In this document: positions 28,218 to 36,564 of the stretch, piece after piece
How the letters are laid out: each line of letters starts with the position of its first letter
Numbering within the stretch: position 1 is the stretch's first letter
NCBI RefSeq assembly: GCF_012726175.1
Contig: NZ_JAASAD010000009.1
Coordinates: 124,001 to 188,000, forward strand
From: Micromonospora sp. HNM0581
GTDB lineage: Bacteria > Actinomycetota > Actinomycetes > Mycobacteriales > Micromonosporaceae
Reading direction: 5' to 3'
Length of the DNA: 64,000 nt
Program-made: the position numbers and the translations under genes
The notes under the pieces: model-generated
The model's database searches: none
What the model was told of the DNA's origin: nothing
The model's input: the letters and a program-made list of their open reading frames with translations, nothing else

Positions 28218-28595
28218 GTGAGGTCACCACGGCGCTGCTCCCGCAACGGCTGCCCCCGGCAAGCGGTCGCCACACTGACCTATGTCTACAACGAGTCGAC
28301 CGCGGTGGTGGGCCCGCTTGCCGCCTTCGCCGAGCCGCACACGTACGACCTCTGTGAGCCGCACGCCCGCAGCCTGACCGCCCCGCGCGGTTGGGAGGTG
28401 GTCCGGCACGAGGGCGAATTCGAGCCACCGCCGCCCACCACCGACGATCTGGTGGCCCTCGCCGAGGCGGTCCGCGAGGCCGCCCGTCCCGCCCCCCGCC
28501 CTCTTCAGGACGACCAGCACCACTCCACTGCGCCTCCCGCCCCGGCTCCAACCTCCCGCCGCGGTCACCTCCGTGTGATCCCTCCCGCCCACTGA
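28218..28595 (+). CDS. DUF3499 domain-containing protein
   Basis: A 125-residue protein whose first 70 residues are the DUF3499 domain: RRCSRNGCPRQAVATLTYVY and a later YDLCEPHARSLTAPRGW. The CxxxxC and CxxH elements look like a treble-clef or zinc-ribbon site, so it probably binds zinc. The C-terminal half is Pro/Ala-rich and ends with RRGHLRVIPP, a motif also found in family members. The function is unknown. It lies beside the Rv3259-like gene and whiB, matching the Rv3258c arrangement of mycobacteria. The GTG at 28218 fits a leaderless start. A large inverted repeat follows the stop. Confidence 0.9.
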   Translation: MRSPRRCSRNGCPRQAVATLTYVYNESTAVVGPLAAFAEPHTYDLCEPHARSLTAPRGWEVVRHEGEFEPPPPTTDDLVALAEAVREAARPAPRPLQDDQHHSTAPPAPAPTSRRGHLRVIPPAH

Positions 28596-28615
28596 ACCCC
28601 ACCCCCACTGCTGCG

Positions 28616-28674
28616 TCGATCATGAGGTCGGCGGCACTTGCGGATCTCGGTGGTGCCGCCAACCTCATGATCGA
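28616..28674. repeat. Large imperfect inverted repeat, REP-like bidirectional terminator
   Basis: The left arm (28616-28637; begins TCGATCATGAGGT) and right arm (28653-28674; ends AACCTCATGATCGA) pair over 22 bp with a single G-T wobble, around a 15-nt loop. It lies between the convergent DUF3499 and aminotransferase genes and could terminate both. Its length and the near-symmetric ATCATGAG core, unlike the GC-only terminators here, suggest a dispersed intergenic repeat family. Confidence 0.7.
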
Positions 28675-28683
28675 CAGGGTGGG

Positions 28684-30030
28684 TCAGAGGCGGGACCAGG
28701 CTTCGGTGAGGACGGTACGGAGGATCTGCTCGATCTCGTCGAACTGCTGCTGGTCGGCGATCAGCGGTGGGGCGAGCTGTACCACGGGGTCGCCCCGGTC
28801 ATCGGCGCGGCAGTAGAGCCCGGCATCGAAGAGGGCGCTGGAGAGGAATCCGCGCAGCAGTCGCTCCGACTCGGCCCCGTCGAACGTCTCCCGCGTGCTC
28901 TTGTCCTTGACCAACTCGATGCCGTAGAAGTAGCCGTCGCCCCGGACGTCACCGACGATCGGCAGATCGTGCAGCTTCTCCAGGGTGGCGCGGAACGCCC
29001 CCTCGTTGGCGCGTACGTGCCCGATCAGGTCCTCCCGGGCGAAGACCTCCAGGTTGGCCAGGGCCACCGCGCAGGAGACCGGGTGGCCGCCGAAGGTCAC
29101 CCCATGGGCGAACATGCCGGTCTCGGTCAGGAACGGCTCCATCAGCCGGTCGCTGGCGATCATCGCGCCGAGCGGAGCATAACCAGAGGTGATCCCCTTG
29201 GCGGTGGTGATCATGTCGGGCTGGTAGCCGTAGCGCTGCGCGCCGAAGTACTCGCCGAGCCGTCCCCACGAGCAGATCACCTCGTCACTGACCAGCAGCA
29301 CGTCGTACGCGTCGCAGATGTCGCGGACCCGCTCGAAGTAGCCGGGCGGCGGTGGGAAGCAGCCGCCGGAGTTCTGCACCGGCTCCAGGAAGACCGCCGC
29401 CACGGTTTCCGGCCCCTCCCGCTCGATGGCGCGGCCGATCTCCTCGGCCGCCCAACGACCGAACGCCTCCGGGTCGTCGCCGTGTTCGGGGGCCCGGTAG
29501 AAGTTGGTGTTCGGCACCTTGATTCCCCCGGGCACCAACGGCTCGAAATCCGTCTTGATGCCGGGCAGCCCGGTGATCGACAGAGCGCCCATCGACGTGC
29601 CGTGGTAGGCGATGTACCGGCTGACCACCTTGTGCTTGGTCGGCTTGCCGGTCCGCTTGAAGTACGCGCGGGCCAACTTCCAGGCCGCCTCGACGGCCTC
29701 CGAGCCGCCGGTGGTGAAGAAGACCCGGTTCAGGTCCCCCGGTGCGAGAGTGGCGATTCTCTCGGCCAGTTCGACCGCCTTCGGGTGGGCGTACGACCAG
29801 AGGGGGAAGTAAGCCAGCTCGCTGGCCTGTTTGGTGGCGGCCTCGGCAAGCTCCGCGCGCCCGTGGCCGGCGTTGACCACGAACAGCCCGGCCAGCCCGT
29901 CGAGGTAACGGCGGCCCTGGGCGTCCCAGACGTACGCACCCTCGCCGCGCACGATTGTCGGCACCTCTGTGGCGGAGTAGCTCGCCATCCGGGTGAAGTG
30001 CATCCAGAGGTGGTCGGTGGCGTCGGCCAT
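28684..30030 (-). CDS. Class III aminotransferase, putative putrescine/omega-amino acid:pyruvate transaminase
   Basis: A 448-residue PLP enzyme of the class III (omega-aminotransferase) family. Seen are the small-domain start HFTRMASYS, VFFTTGGSEAVEAAWKLAR (phosphate cup), YHGTSMGALSITGL, the SDEVICSWGRLGEYFG block with its PLP-ring aspartate, and TTAKGITSGYAPLGAMI with Schiff-base Lys278. The family transfers a terminal amino group from diamines or omega-amino acids to pyruvate. Proximity to a Pot-type transporter and an Lrp regulator suggests a polyamine substrate, such as putrescine giving 4-aminobutanal; this is inference. A beta-alanine:pyruvate transaminase is an alternative. It could be transcribed separately from lrp, which lies 308 bp upstream on the same strand. 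Confidence 0.88.
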   Translation of the reverse strand: MADATDHLWMHFTRMASYSATEVPTIVRGEGAYVWDAQGRRYLDGLAGLFVVNAGHGRAELAEAATKQASELAYFPLWSYAHPKAVELAERIATLAPGDLNRVFFTTGGSEAVEAAWKLARAYFKRTGKPTKHKVVSRYIAYHGTSMGALSITGLPGIKTDFEPLVPGGIKVPNTNFYRAPEHGDDPEAFGRWAAEEIGRAIEREGPETVAAVFLEPVQNSGGCFPPPPGYFERVRDICDAYDVLLVSDEVICSWGRLGEYFGAQRYGYQPDMITTAKGITSGYAPLGAMIASDRLMEPFLTETGMFAHGVTFGGHPVSCAVALANLEVFAREDLIGHVRANEGAFRATLEKLHDLPIVGDVRGDGYFYGIELVKDKSTRETFDGAESERLLRGFLSSALFDAGLYCRADDRGDPVVQLAPPLIADQQQFDEIEQILRTVLTEAWSRL

Positions 30031-30338
30031 GTCAGCCCCATCGTGTCTCGGGCCGGTAAGGGGTGACCGGCCGCTCGTGTCACGGTTATCCCATAGCTCG
30101 ACACCTCAAAGCAAGTGCTATCGGTTGACAAGTGCCTGATGTGCAACGAATTCGGTGCTGCTTGGCGCGGTCCTACAACGGAATCCGTACTGCCTGCCGG
30201 TGGATCCGTCATTCCTGCCTCCGGCCGCCGGGATGCGCGGGTCGCGGGGTCCTGCGGGCTCCGGCGGTCGGGTCGGCACGGGTTGCGACATGTCGAGTGG
30301 GTCCAGCGAGTGATCGAGCGGACGGCGCGCCAGGTGGA
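30031..30338 (-). promoter_or_regulatory. Intergenic region upstream of the aminotransferase, with direct repeat
   Basis: A 308-bp gap without a convincing gene. An AT-richer stretch at 30080-30160 probably holds the aminotransferase promoter. It contains a direct repeat CAAGTGC at 30112-30118 and 30129-30135 (17-bp period) and GAATTCG at 30148-30154, a core also seen in the two divergent regulatory regions at 30910 and 40592. No confident -35/-10 pair was found. Confidence 0.4.
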
Positions 30339-30851
30339 TCAGGCGGTACCCCAGCTGTAGGTCTGTTTGCGGAGCTTCAGGTAGACGAATGCCTCCGTCG
30401 AGAGCACCCCGTCGACCGCGCGCAACCGTTGCAGGATCTCCAGCAGGTGTTCGTCGTTGCGGCAGACCGCCTCGGCAAGGAGGTCGAACGAACCCGCGGT
30501 GATCACCACGTAGTCGACCTCGTCCAGCTCGGCGATGCGGTCGGCGACGCTCTCCAGGTCGCCGTCGGTCCGTAGGCCGATCATGGCCTGGCGCGGGAAA
30601 CCCAGTTGAAGCGGGTCGGTGACCGCGACGATCTGCATCACCCCGGCGTCGAGCAGGCGTTGTACGCGCTGCCGTACCGCCGCCTCGGAGAGTCCCACCG
30701 CTTTGCCGATGGTGGCGTACGGGCGGCGGCCGTCCTCCTGGAGCTGTTCGATGATCTGCTTCGCCACGTCGTCGAGCAGGGCGTGACTGGCGCCTTCGCG
30801 CACACTCACCCGGCGCCCGCCGGTGCCGTTCTCCTGCTGCCGGTTCGTCAT
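30339..30851 (-). CDS. Lrp/AsnC family transcriptional regulator
   Basis: A 170-residue regulator. The N-terminal winged helix-turn-helix (about 28-80) contains LDDVAKQIIEQLQEDGRRPYATIGKAVGLSEAAVRQRVQRL; the C-terminal RAM domain (about 90-160) includes MIGLRTDGDLESVADRIAELDEVDYVVITAGSFDLLAEAV. Lrp/AsnC proteins form octamers and sense amino acids or related amines. It is divergent from the Pot transporter genes, which it most likely controls, and lies beside the aminotransferase. The start has GGGGGAGCG upstream. Motif AAxxVxxR fits family members that regulate amine/amino-acid catabolic genes. Confidence 0.93.
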   Translation of the reverse strand: MTNRQQENGTGGRRVSVREGASHALLDDVAKQIIEQLQEDGRRPYATIGKAVGLSEAAVRQRVQRLLDAGVMQIVAVTDPLQLGFPRQAMIGLRTDGDLESVADRIAELDEVDYVVITAGSFDLLAEAVCRNDEHLLEILQRLRAVDGVLSTEAFVYLKLRKQTYSWGTA

Positions 30852-30909
30852 CGAACGCTCCCCCAGTTCGTCACCGGGGTGAGCCTAGCGCTACGAGTCA
30901 CTCTGCCGT

Positions 30910-30933
30910 AATTCGTCGTCAGGCGCTATTGCG
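30910..30933. promoter_or_regulatory. Candidate operator in the lrp-potD divergent region
   Basis: AATTCG (30910-30915) and, on the minus strand, CGCAATAGCGC (complement of 30923-30933) lie in the AT-richer centre of the divergent region. The latter matches CGCAATATTGC in the divergent region of the two aldehyde dehydrogenases (40565-40575) at 9 of 11 positions. A regulator shared by the polyamine genes is the suggestion. Confidence 0.35.
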
Positions 30934-31053
30934 GCAACGGAATCCCTTGTGAGTGAGGGTTTCTCATGTCAGGATCAGTCGTCCATCGCCACTGACCCTC
31001 CAGCCGGCGCGTACCCCGTCCCGCCGCCGACGATCAGCCATAGGAGTCGTCAC

Positions 31054-32238
31054 ATGCGTAGTGCCTTCCGGCCCCTCACTCGGCGTGGCCTGCTCACCGG
31101 CACCCTCGGCTCGGCCGCGCTGCTCGCCGCCGGCGGCAGCCTGGCCGGCTGTGGCACGCCCGCCGCACAGCAGACCGAGGAGGGCTGCGTCAGCGAGGAC
31201 CTGTCCGGCACCGAGAAGACGCTCGCCTTCTCCAACTGGCCGCAGTACATGGACGTCGACGAGGACGACGAATCGAAACGTCCCAGCCTGGACGAGTTCG
31301 TCAGCAGGACCGGCATCAAGGTGGCGTACTCCGAGGACGTCAACGACAACAACGAGTTCTTCGGCAAGGTGCAGAACCAGCTCGCAGCCTGCCAGAGCAC
31401 CGGCCGCGACATCATGGTCCTCACCGACTGGATGGCCGCCCGGATGATCCGCCTCGGCTGGCTGCAGATGCTCGACGGGACGAAGATGCCCAACGTCGCG
31501 GCCAACATCCTGCCGTCACTGCGTAACCGTCCGTTCGATGTCGACAACCAGTACGCCGTGCCGTGGCAGTCCGGCCTCGCCGGTCTCGCCTACAACGGAC
31601 GGGTCACCGGGGAGATCCGTACCGTCGACGAACTGTTGACCCGCCCCGACCTGAAGGGCAAGGTGACCGCGCTCAGCGAGATGCGGGACACCATGGGCCT
31701 GCTGCTGATGTCCAACGGGCACAACCCGGCGGACTTCACCGCCAACCAGTTCGACGACGCGCTCAACAAGCTCAAGCGGGCGGTGAACTCCGGGCAGATC
31801 CGACGCTTCACCGGCAACGACTACGCGCCGGACCTGGCCAAAGGGGATATCGCCGCGTGTGTCGGCTGGTCCGGGGACATCATCCAACTCGGCTTCGAGG
31901 ACGAACAGATCAAGTTCGTGGTGCCCGACTCCGGGGTGATGCTCTGGTCGGACAACATGCTGGTGCCGAACCAGGCCAGCCACAAGACCAACGCCGAAGA
32001 GCTGATCAACTACTACTACGAGCCGGCGGTCGCCGCCCAACTCGCCGCGTACGTCAACTACATCTGCCCGGTGCAGGGCGCACAGGCGGAGATGGAAAAG
32101 ATCGATCCGGAGCTGGCCGCCAACCCGCTGATCTTCCCGGACGAGGCCATGCTGTCCCGTTCCCGGGTCTTCATGGCTCTGGACGAGACGCAGGAACGCG
32201 AGTACGAAGCCAAGTTCCAGCAGGTCATCGGAGCGTGA
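31054..32238 (+). CDS. potD: Spermidine/putrescine-type ABC transporter substrate-binding lipoprotein
   Basis: A 394-residue extracytoplasmic binding protein. The N-terminus has a twin-arginine (Arg10-Arg11 in LTRRGLLTG), a hydrophobic segment and the lipobox LAGC with lipidated Cys33, so it is a Tat-exported lipoprotein. The mature part has the PotD-like start LAFSNWPQYMDVDE, then IKVAYSEDVNDNNEFFGKV, and VPWQSGLAGLAYN. A polyamine ligand is the family expectation but is not proven by sequence; other PotD relatives bind amino-acid-like amines. The ATG at 31054 has AGGAG 7 nt upstream. One base separates its stop from the ATPase gene. First gene of a seemingly continuous operon through 37823. 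Confidence 0.9.
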   Translation: MRSAFRPLTRRGLLTGTLGSAALLAAGGSLAGCGTPAAQQTEEGCVSEDLSGTEKTLAFSNWPQYMDVDEDDESKRPSLDEFVSRTGIKVAYSEDVNDNNEFFGKVQNQLAACQSTGRDIMVLTDWMAARMIRLGWLQMLDGTKMPNVAANILPSLRNRPFDVDNQYAVPWQSGLAGLAYNGRVTGEIRTVDELLTRPDLKGKVTALSEMRDTMGLLLMSNGHNPADFTANQFDDALNKLKRAVNSGQIRRFTGNDYAPDLAKGDIAACVGWSGDIIQLGFEDEQIKFVVPDSGVMLWSDNMLVPNQASHKTNAEELINYYYEPAVAAQLAAYVNYICPVQGAQAEMEKIDPELAANPLIFPDEAMLSRSRVFMALDETQEREYEAKFQQVIGA

Positions 32239-32239
32239 G

Positions 32240-33391
32240 ATGGCTCGGGACACTCCGGCCGGCGATCTGAGGCTGGCCAACCTCACCAAGACCTTCGGCG
32301 CCTTCACCGCTGTCGACAGCCTCAACCTGACGATTCCGCAGGGTTCGTTCTTCGCTCTGCTCGGTGCCTCCGGCTGCGGTAAGACCACCACCCTGCGGAT
32401 GGTCGCCGGGCTGGAGCGACCCACAAGCGGGCAGGTGCTGCTCGGCGACCGGGACATCGCGCGACTGCGGCCCCACAAGCGGCCGGTGAACACGGTGTTC
32501 CAGAGCTACGCGCTCTTTCCCCACCTGGACATCTTCGAGAACGTCGCCTTCGGGCCGCGGCGACGCGGAATCCGCGCGGTCGACGAGCAGGTGCGGCAGA
32601 TGCTGTCCCTGGTGCAGCTGGACGGGTACGGGCGGCGACGGCCCGCGCAACTCTCCGGCGGCCAGCAGCAGCGCGTCGCGCTGGCCCGGGCCCTCATCAA
32701 CCAGCCTCAGGTGCTGCTTCTCGACGAACCGCTGGGCGCGCTCGACCTCAAACTGCGTCGCCAGATGCAGATCGAACTCAAACGCATCCAGACCGAGGTC
32801 GGCATCACCTTCGTACACGTCACCCACGACCAGGAGGAAGCCATGACGATGGCGGACACGGTCGCGGTGATGAACGCCGGCCGGATCGAGCAACTAGGTC
32901 CTCCCGCCGAGATCTACGAGTTCCCGGCGACCGCCTTCGTGGCCAACTTCCTCGGCCAGTCCAACCTGATAGCCGGCGACGTCTTCGGCCGCAGCGGCAG
33001 CGACCTGCTGGTGACCGCACACGGAGCGCGGTTCTCGGTGCCCGCCGGCCGCTCCCGCACCGACCACGGCCCGGTCTTCGTGGGAGTACGTCCGGAGAAG
33101 CTGCACCTGGCCGATACGGCGGTTCAGGTGCCCGCCGGCAGGCAGCACCTCGAAGGCACCGTGACCGACGCCTCCTACGTCGGGGTCAGCACGCAGTACC
33201 TGCTGCGTACCGGCTGGGGCAGCGAGCTGAGCGTGTTCGTCGCCAACAGCGGCGCCCAGCAGCGCTTCGCCGTCGGCGATCGGGCCGTGGCGTACTGGGA
33301 TCCCCGGCACGCCTTCCTGCTCGGCCGCCGCGCCGACGAGGAGGACCGGACCATCCCGGTGCTCGACGAGCCGATCGGTGCGTCCTCATGA
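32240..33391 (+). CDS. potA: Polyamine ABC transporter ATP-binding protein
   Basis: A 383-residue importer ATPase. Walker A is GASGCGKTT (42-50), the Q-loop VFQSYALFPHLD, the signature LSGGQQQR (138-145), Walker B VLLLDEPLGALD, and the H-loop VTHDQEEAMTMAD. After about residue 240 comes the MOI/TOBE beta domain with VGVRPEKLHLAD. This layout is typical of PotA/PotG-class ATPases. It begins one base after potD and is followed by the first permease gene after 22 bp, consistent with one transcript. Substrate specificity follows the binding protein. Confidence 0.95.
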   Translation: MARDTPAGDLRLANLTKTFGAFTAVDSLNLTIPQGSFFALLGASGCGKTTTLRMVAGLERPTSGQVLLGDRDIARLRPHKRPVNTVFQSYALFPHLDIFENVAFGPRRRGIRAVDEQVRQMLSLVQLDGYGRRRPAQLSGGQQQRVALARALINQPQVLLLDEPLGALDLKLRRQMQIELKRIQTEVGITFVHVTHDQEEAMTMADTVAVMNAGRIEQLGPPAEIYEFPATAFVANFLGQSNLIAGDVFGRSGSDLLVTAHGARFSVPAGRSRTDHGPVFVGVRPEKLHLADTAVQVPAGRQHLEGTVTDASYVGVSTQYLLRTGWGSELSVFVANSGAQQRFAVGDRAVAYWDPRHAFLLGRRADEEDRTIPVLDEPIGASS

Positions 33392-33413
33392 GCCACCGAA
33401 GTGAGGCCGTCCG

Positions 33414-34328
33414 GTGAGCGCGTTGGCTCACGCACCGACCGGCTCCGGGCAGCCGGCGTCGCCGCCGCCGGCTGCCCGATCGGGGCGTCACCGGCTGCTG
33501 CCGTACCTGCTGCTGCTGCCGGGCGCGGCCTGGCTGTTCCTCTTCTTCGTCGTGCCGTTGGTGCAACTCGCCGCCGCCAGCCTGTACGACCCCTCCGGTT
33601 CGCTCTCCACCGGGTACACGCTGACCTGGGCGGTCGGCAACTATCCGACGGCGTTGCAGGCGTACTGGCCGCAGTTCGGTCGGTCGTTCCTCTTCGCGGG
33701 TATCGCACTGGTCCTGGCGTTGCTGATGGGCTACCCGTTGGCCTACGCGATCGCCCAGAAGGCCGGCAGGTGGAAGAACCTGCTGCTGGTCTGCGTGATC
33801 GCGCCGATGTTCACCAGCTTCCTGGTGCGTACCCTGGCCTGGAAGACGATCCTGTCGGACAACGGTTGGCTGGTCGGGCTGCTGCGCGACGTGCACCTGC
33901 TCGGCCCGGACGGTCGACTACTGGCCACCCCGATCGCGGTGGTGCTCGGCCTGACGTACAACTTCCTGCCGTTCCTGGTGCTCCCGCTGTACGCGAGCCT
34001 GGAACGGCTCGACCACCGGCTGCTGGAAGCAGCGAGCGACCTGTACGCCAGTCCGCTGAGGACCTTCCGGCGGGTGACGTTGCCACTGTCGATGCCGGGG
34101 CTGATCGCCGGCACCTTGCTCTTCTTCATCCCGGCGACCGGCGACTACATCAACGCGGAGCTGCTCGGCACCCCGAACGAATACATGATCGGCAACGTGA
34201 TCGACTCGGCGTTCCTGGTCCGGCTCGACTACCCGCAGGGCGCCGCACTGTCGTTCCTGCTGATGTCGGCGATCCTCGCGGTGGTCTTCGGCTACCTACG
34301 CCGCGCCGGCACTGAGGAGGTGCTGTGA
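33414..34328 (+). CDS. potB: Polyamine ABC transporter permease, PotB type
   Basis: A 304-residue inner-membrane permease with about six helices. The N-terminal 25 residues are Pro/Ala-rich and cytosolic; helix 1 follows RHRLLPYLLLLPGAAWLFLFF. The ATPase-contacting EAA loop reads EAASDLYASPLRTFRRVTLPLSMPGLIAG. The GTG at 33414 is the first suitable start after the potA stop. The last four bases overlap the next permease gene (GTGA at 34325-34328), coupling the two subunits of the heterodimeric channel. Confidence 0.94.
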   Translation: MSALAHAPTGSGQPASPPPAARSGRHRLLPYLLLLPGAAWLFLFFVVPLVQLAAASLYDPSGSLSTGYTLTWAVGNYPTALQAYWPQFGRSFLFAGIALVLALLMGYPLAYAIAQKAGRWKNLLLVCVIAPMFTSFLVRTLAWKTILSDNGWLVGLLRDVHLLGPDGRLLATPIAVVLGLTYNFLPFLVLPLYASLERLDHRLLEAASDLYASPLRTFRRVTLPLSMPGLIAGTLLFFIPATGDYINAELLGTPNEYMIGNVIDSAFLVRLDYPQGAALSFLLMSAILAVVFGYLRRAGTEEVL

Positions 34329-35164
34329 GCGTGCGGATCTCACGGTGGTTGGCCGAACACTGGGTGCTCGGCGTGGCGTTGCTCGTCCTCGGCTACCTCT
34401 TCCTGCCGATCGGCGTGGTCGCCGGGCTGTCGTTCAACCGCCCGTCCAGCCGACTGTCGTACGACTTCAACGAGTTCACCCTCGACAACTGGCGTAACCC
34501 GTGCGCTACCTCCGACATGTGCGACGCGGTGCTGCGCAGTGTGCAGATCGGGTTCCTCGCCACCGTGGTGGCCACCGTGCTCGGCACACTCATGGCCTTC
34601 GCCCTGGCCCGGCACCGGTTCAGGGGTCGTTCCGGGTTGAACGTCCTGATCTTCCTGCCGATGGCGACGCCGGAGCTGGTGCTGGGTACCTCACTGCTCG
34701 CCCTGTTCGTCTCCGGCGGGGTACCACTCGGTTTCTGGACCATCGTCATCGCGCATGTCATGTTCTGCGTCTCGTTCGTGGTGGTGACCGTCAAGGCGCG
34801 ACTGTCCGGTATGGACGGGCGGTTGGAAGAAGCCGCGATGGACCTGTACGCCAGCGAGTGGCAGACGTTCCGCCGGATCACCCTGCCGCTGGTGTTGCCC
34901 GGCATCGTGGCCGCCGCCCTGCTCGCGTTCTCACTGAGCTTCGACGACTTCATCGTCACGAACTTCAACTCCGGAACCACCGTCACGTTCCCCATGTACG
35001 TCTGGGGCGCCGCCCAGCGTGGCATCCCGCCGCAGGTGAACGTCATCGGTACGGCCATGTTCGCGGTCGCTCTGCTGCTGGTGCTGGCCACGTCGCTGCG
35101 CGGACGGCGGGCCCGCCGGGCGGCCATCGCCCCCGCTCCCCGCCAGGTGGGCGGCCGGCCGTGA
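34325..35164 (+). CDS. potC: Polyamine ABC transporter permease, PotC type
   Basis: A 279-residue permease pairing with the preceding subunit. It has about six membrane helices and the EAA loop EAAMDLYASEWQTFRRITLPLVLPGIVAA, plus LSFDDFIVTNFNSG, a segment typical of PotC. The C-terminus is Arg/Ala-rich. The GTG start overlaps potB and the stop overlaps the oxidoreductase gene (GTGA at 35161-35164), so transporter and catabolic enzyme are translationally coupled. This supports a joint role. Confidence 0.94.
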   Translation: MSVRISRWLAEHWVLGVALLVLGYLFLPIGVVAGLSFNRPSSRLSYDFNEFTLDNWRNPCATSDMCDAVLRSVQIGFLATVVATVLGTLMAFALARHRFRGRSGLNVLIFLPMATPELVLGTSLLALFVSGGVPLGFWTIVIAHVMFCVSFVVVTVKARLSGMDGRLEEAAMDLYASEWQTFRRITLPLVLPGIVAAALLAFSLSFDDFIVTNFNSGTTVTFPMYVWGAAQRGIPPQVNVIGTAMFAVALLLVLATSLRGRRARRAAIAPAPRQVGGRP

Positions 35165-36564
35165 CCCGGGCCCTCGCCGACGCGCTACGGGTGCCGTACT
35201 GGCTGGACCGGCCGGAACGGCCCGATCCGTTGCCGCCGCTGACCGGCGCCACCGGCGCCGACCTGCTCGTCATCGGTGGCGGCTACAGCGGACTGTGGGC
35301 GGCGCTGTTGGCCCGGCAGGCCGACCCGGGGCGGGACGTGCTGCTCGTCGAGGCCGGCACCTGCGGGTGGGCGGCCTCCGGTCGCAACGGCGGTTTCTGT
35401 GCCGCCTCGCTCACCCACGGGCTGGCCAACGGGGCACGACGGTTCCCCGACGAAATCGGTGAACTGGAGCGGCTCGGTCGGGACAATCTCGACGCGATCG
35501 AGGTGGCGGTGGCGGAACACCGGATCGACTGCGACTTCGAGCGCACCGGCGAACTCTCCGTCGCCGTCGAGCCGTACCAGCTCGCCGGGCTGGCCGAGGA
35601 GGTCGAGCTGGCTGGCCGGTTCGGTCACCAGGTGACCCTGCTCGACGCCGACGAGGTGCGCGCCGAGGTGGATTCGCCGACCTACCTCGGCGGACTGTGG
35701 GACCGGGACCGGGTGGCGATGCTCGACCCGGCCCGACTGGCCTGGGGGTTGCGCCGTGCCTGCCTGGCGGCGGGCGTACGGATCCACGAACACACCCGGG
35801 TCGCCGGGTTGCGCAAGGACGGTGGTGCGCTGCTCGCGCGTACCGTCGGGCCCGACGGCGTGCCGGGGGCGGTGCGTGCCGGGCGGGTGGTGCTCGCCAC
35901 GAACGCCTTCCCGCCGCTGCTGCGTCGGCTACGGGCCCGGATCGTGCCGGTGTACGACTACGCCCTGATGACCGAACCGCTGACCTCGGCGCAGCGGGAC
36001 TCCGTAGGTTGGCGCAACCGGCAGGGGCTGGCGGACCTGGGCAACCAGTTCCACTACTACCGGATCACCGGCGACAACCGGATCCTGTTCGGCGGCTATG
36101 ACGCCGTCTACCACTACGGCAACCGGATGACACCCACGCTGGAGCAGCGGGACGCCACCTTCACCGCCCTGGCCGCGCACTTCTTCACCACCTTTCCGCA
36201 GCTCCACGGGGTGCGGTTCAGTCACCGCTGGGGTGGCGTGATCGACACCTGCACCCGGTTCTTCCCGTTCTTCGGCACCGCCCACGACGGTCGGCTCGCC
36301 TACGCCACCGGCTACACCGGGCTCGGCGTCGGTGCGACCCGGTTCGGTGCCCGGGTGATGCTCGACCTGCTCGACGGCGCCGACACGCCACTGACCCGGC
36401 TCGGCCTGGTCCGCGTCCGGCCGCTGCCGTTCCCGCCCGAACCGGTCCGGGCGGTGGGCATCGGGCTCACCCGCTGGTCCCTGGCCCGCGCCGATGCTCG
36501 ACAGGGGCGGCGCAACCTCTGGCTCCGTACGCTCGATCGATGTGGTTTGGGGTTCGACTCGTGA
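35161..36564 (+). CDS. FAD-dependent amine oxidoreductase, PuuB/DAO family
   Basis: A 467-residue flavoprotein. The dinucleotide-binding motif LLVIGGGYSGLWAALLARQ is near residues 37-56, followed by LLVEAGTCGWAASGRNGGFC, which resembles gamma-glutamylputrescine oxidase (PuuB) and other DAO-fold amine oxidases. The C-terminal FAD contact is YATGYTGLGVGATRFGARV. It would oxidise a primary or secondary amine to an imine/aldehyde with O2 or another acceptor. No PuuA-type gamma-glutamylputrescine synthetase is in the window, so the substrate may be a free amine. The GTG at 35161 is fixed by the 4-bp overlap with potC. The following gene starts on its last base. Confidence 0.85.
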   Translation: MTRALADALRVPYWLDRPERPDPLPPLTGATGADLLVIGGGYSGLWAALLARQADPGRDVLLVEAGTCGWAASGRNGGFCAASLTHGLANGARRFPDEIGELERLGRDNLDAIEVAVAEHRIDCDFERTGELSVAVEPYQLAGLAEEVELAGRFGHQVTLLDADEVRAEVDSPTYLGGLWDRDRVAMLDPARLAWGLRRACLAAGVRIHEHTRVAGLRKDGGALLARTVGPDGVPGAVRAGRVVLATNAFPPLLRRLRARIVPVYDYALMTEPLTSAQRDSVGWRNRQGLADLGNQFHYYRITGDNRILFGGYDAVYHYGNRMTPTLEQRDATFTALAAHFFTTFPQLHGVRFSHRWGGVIDTCTRFFPFFGTAHDGRLAYATGYTGLGVGATRFGARVMLDLLDGADTPLTRLGLVRVRPLPFPPEPVRAVGIGLTRWSLARADARQGRRNLWLRTLDRCGLGFDS

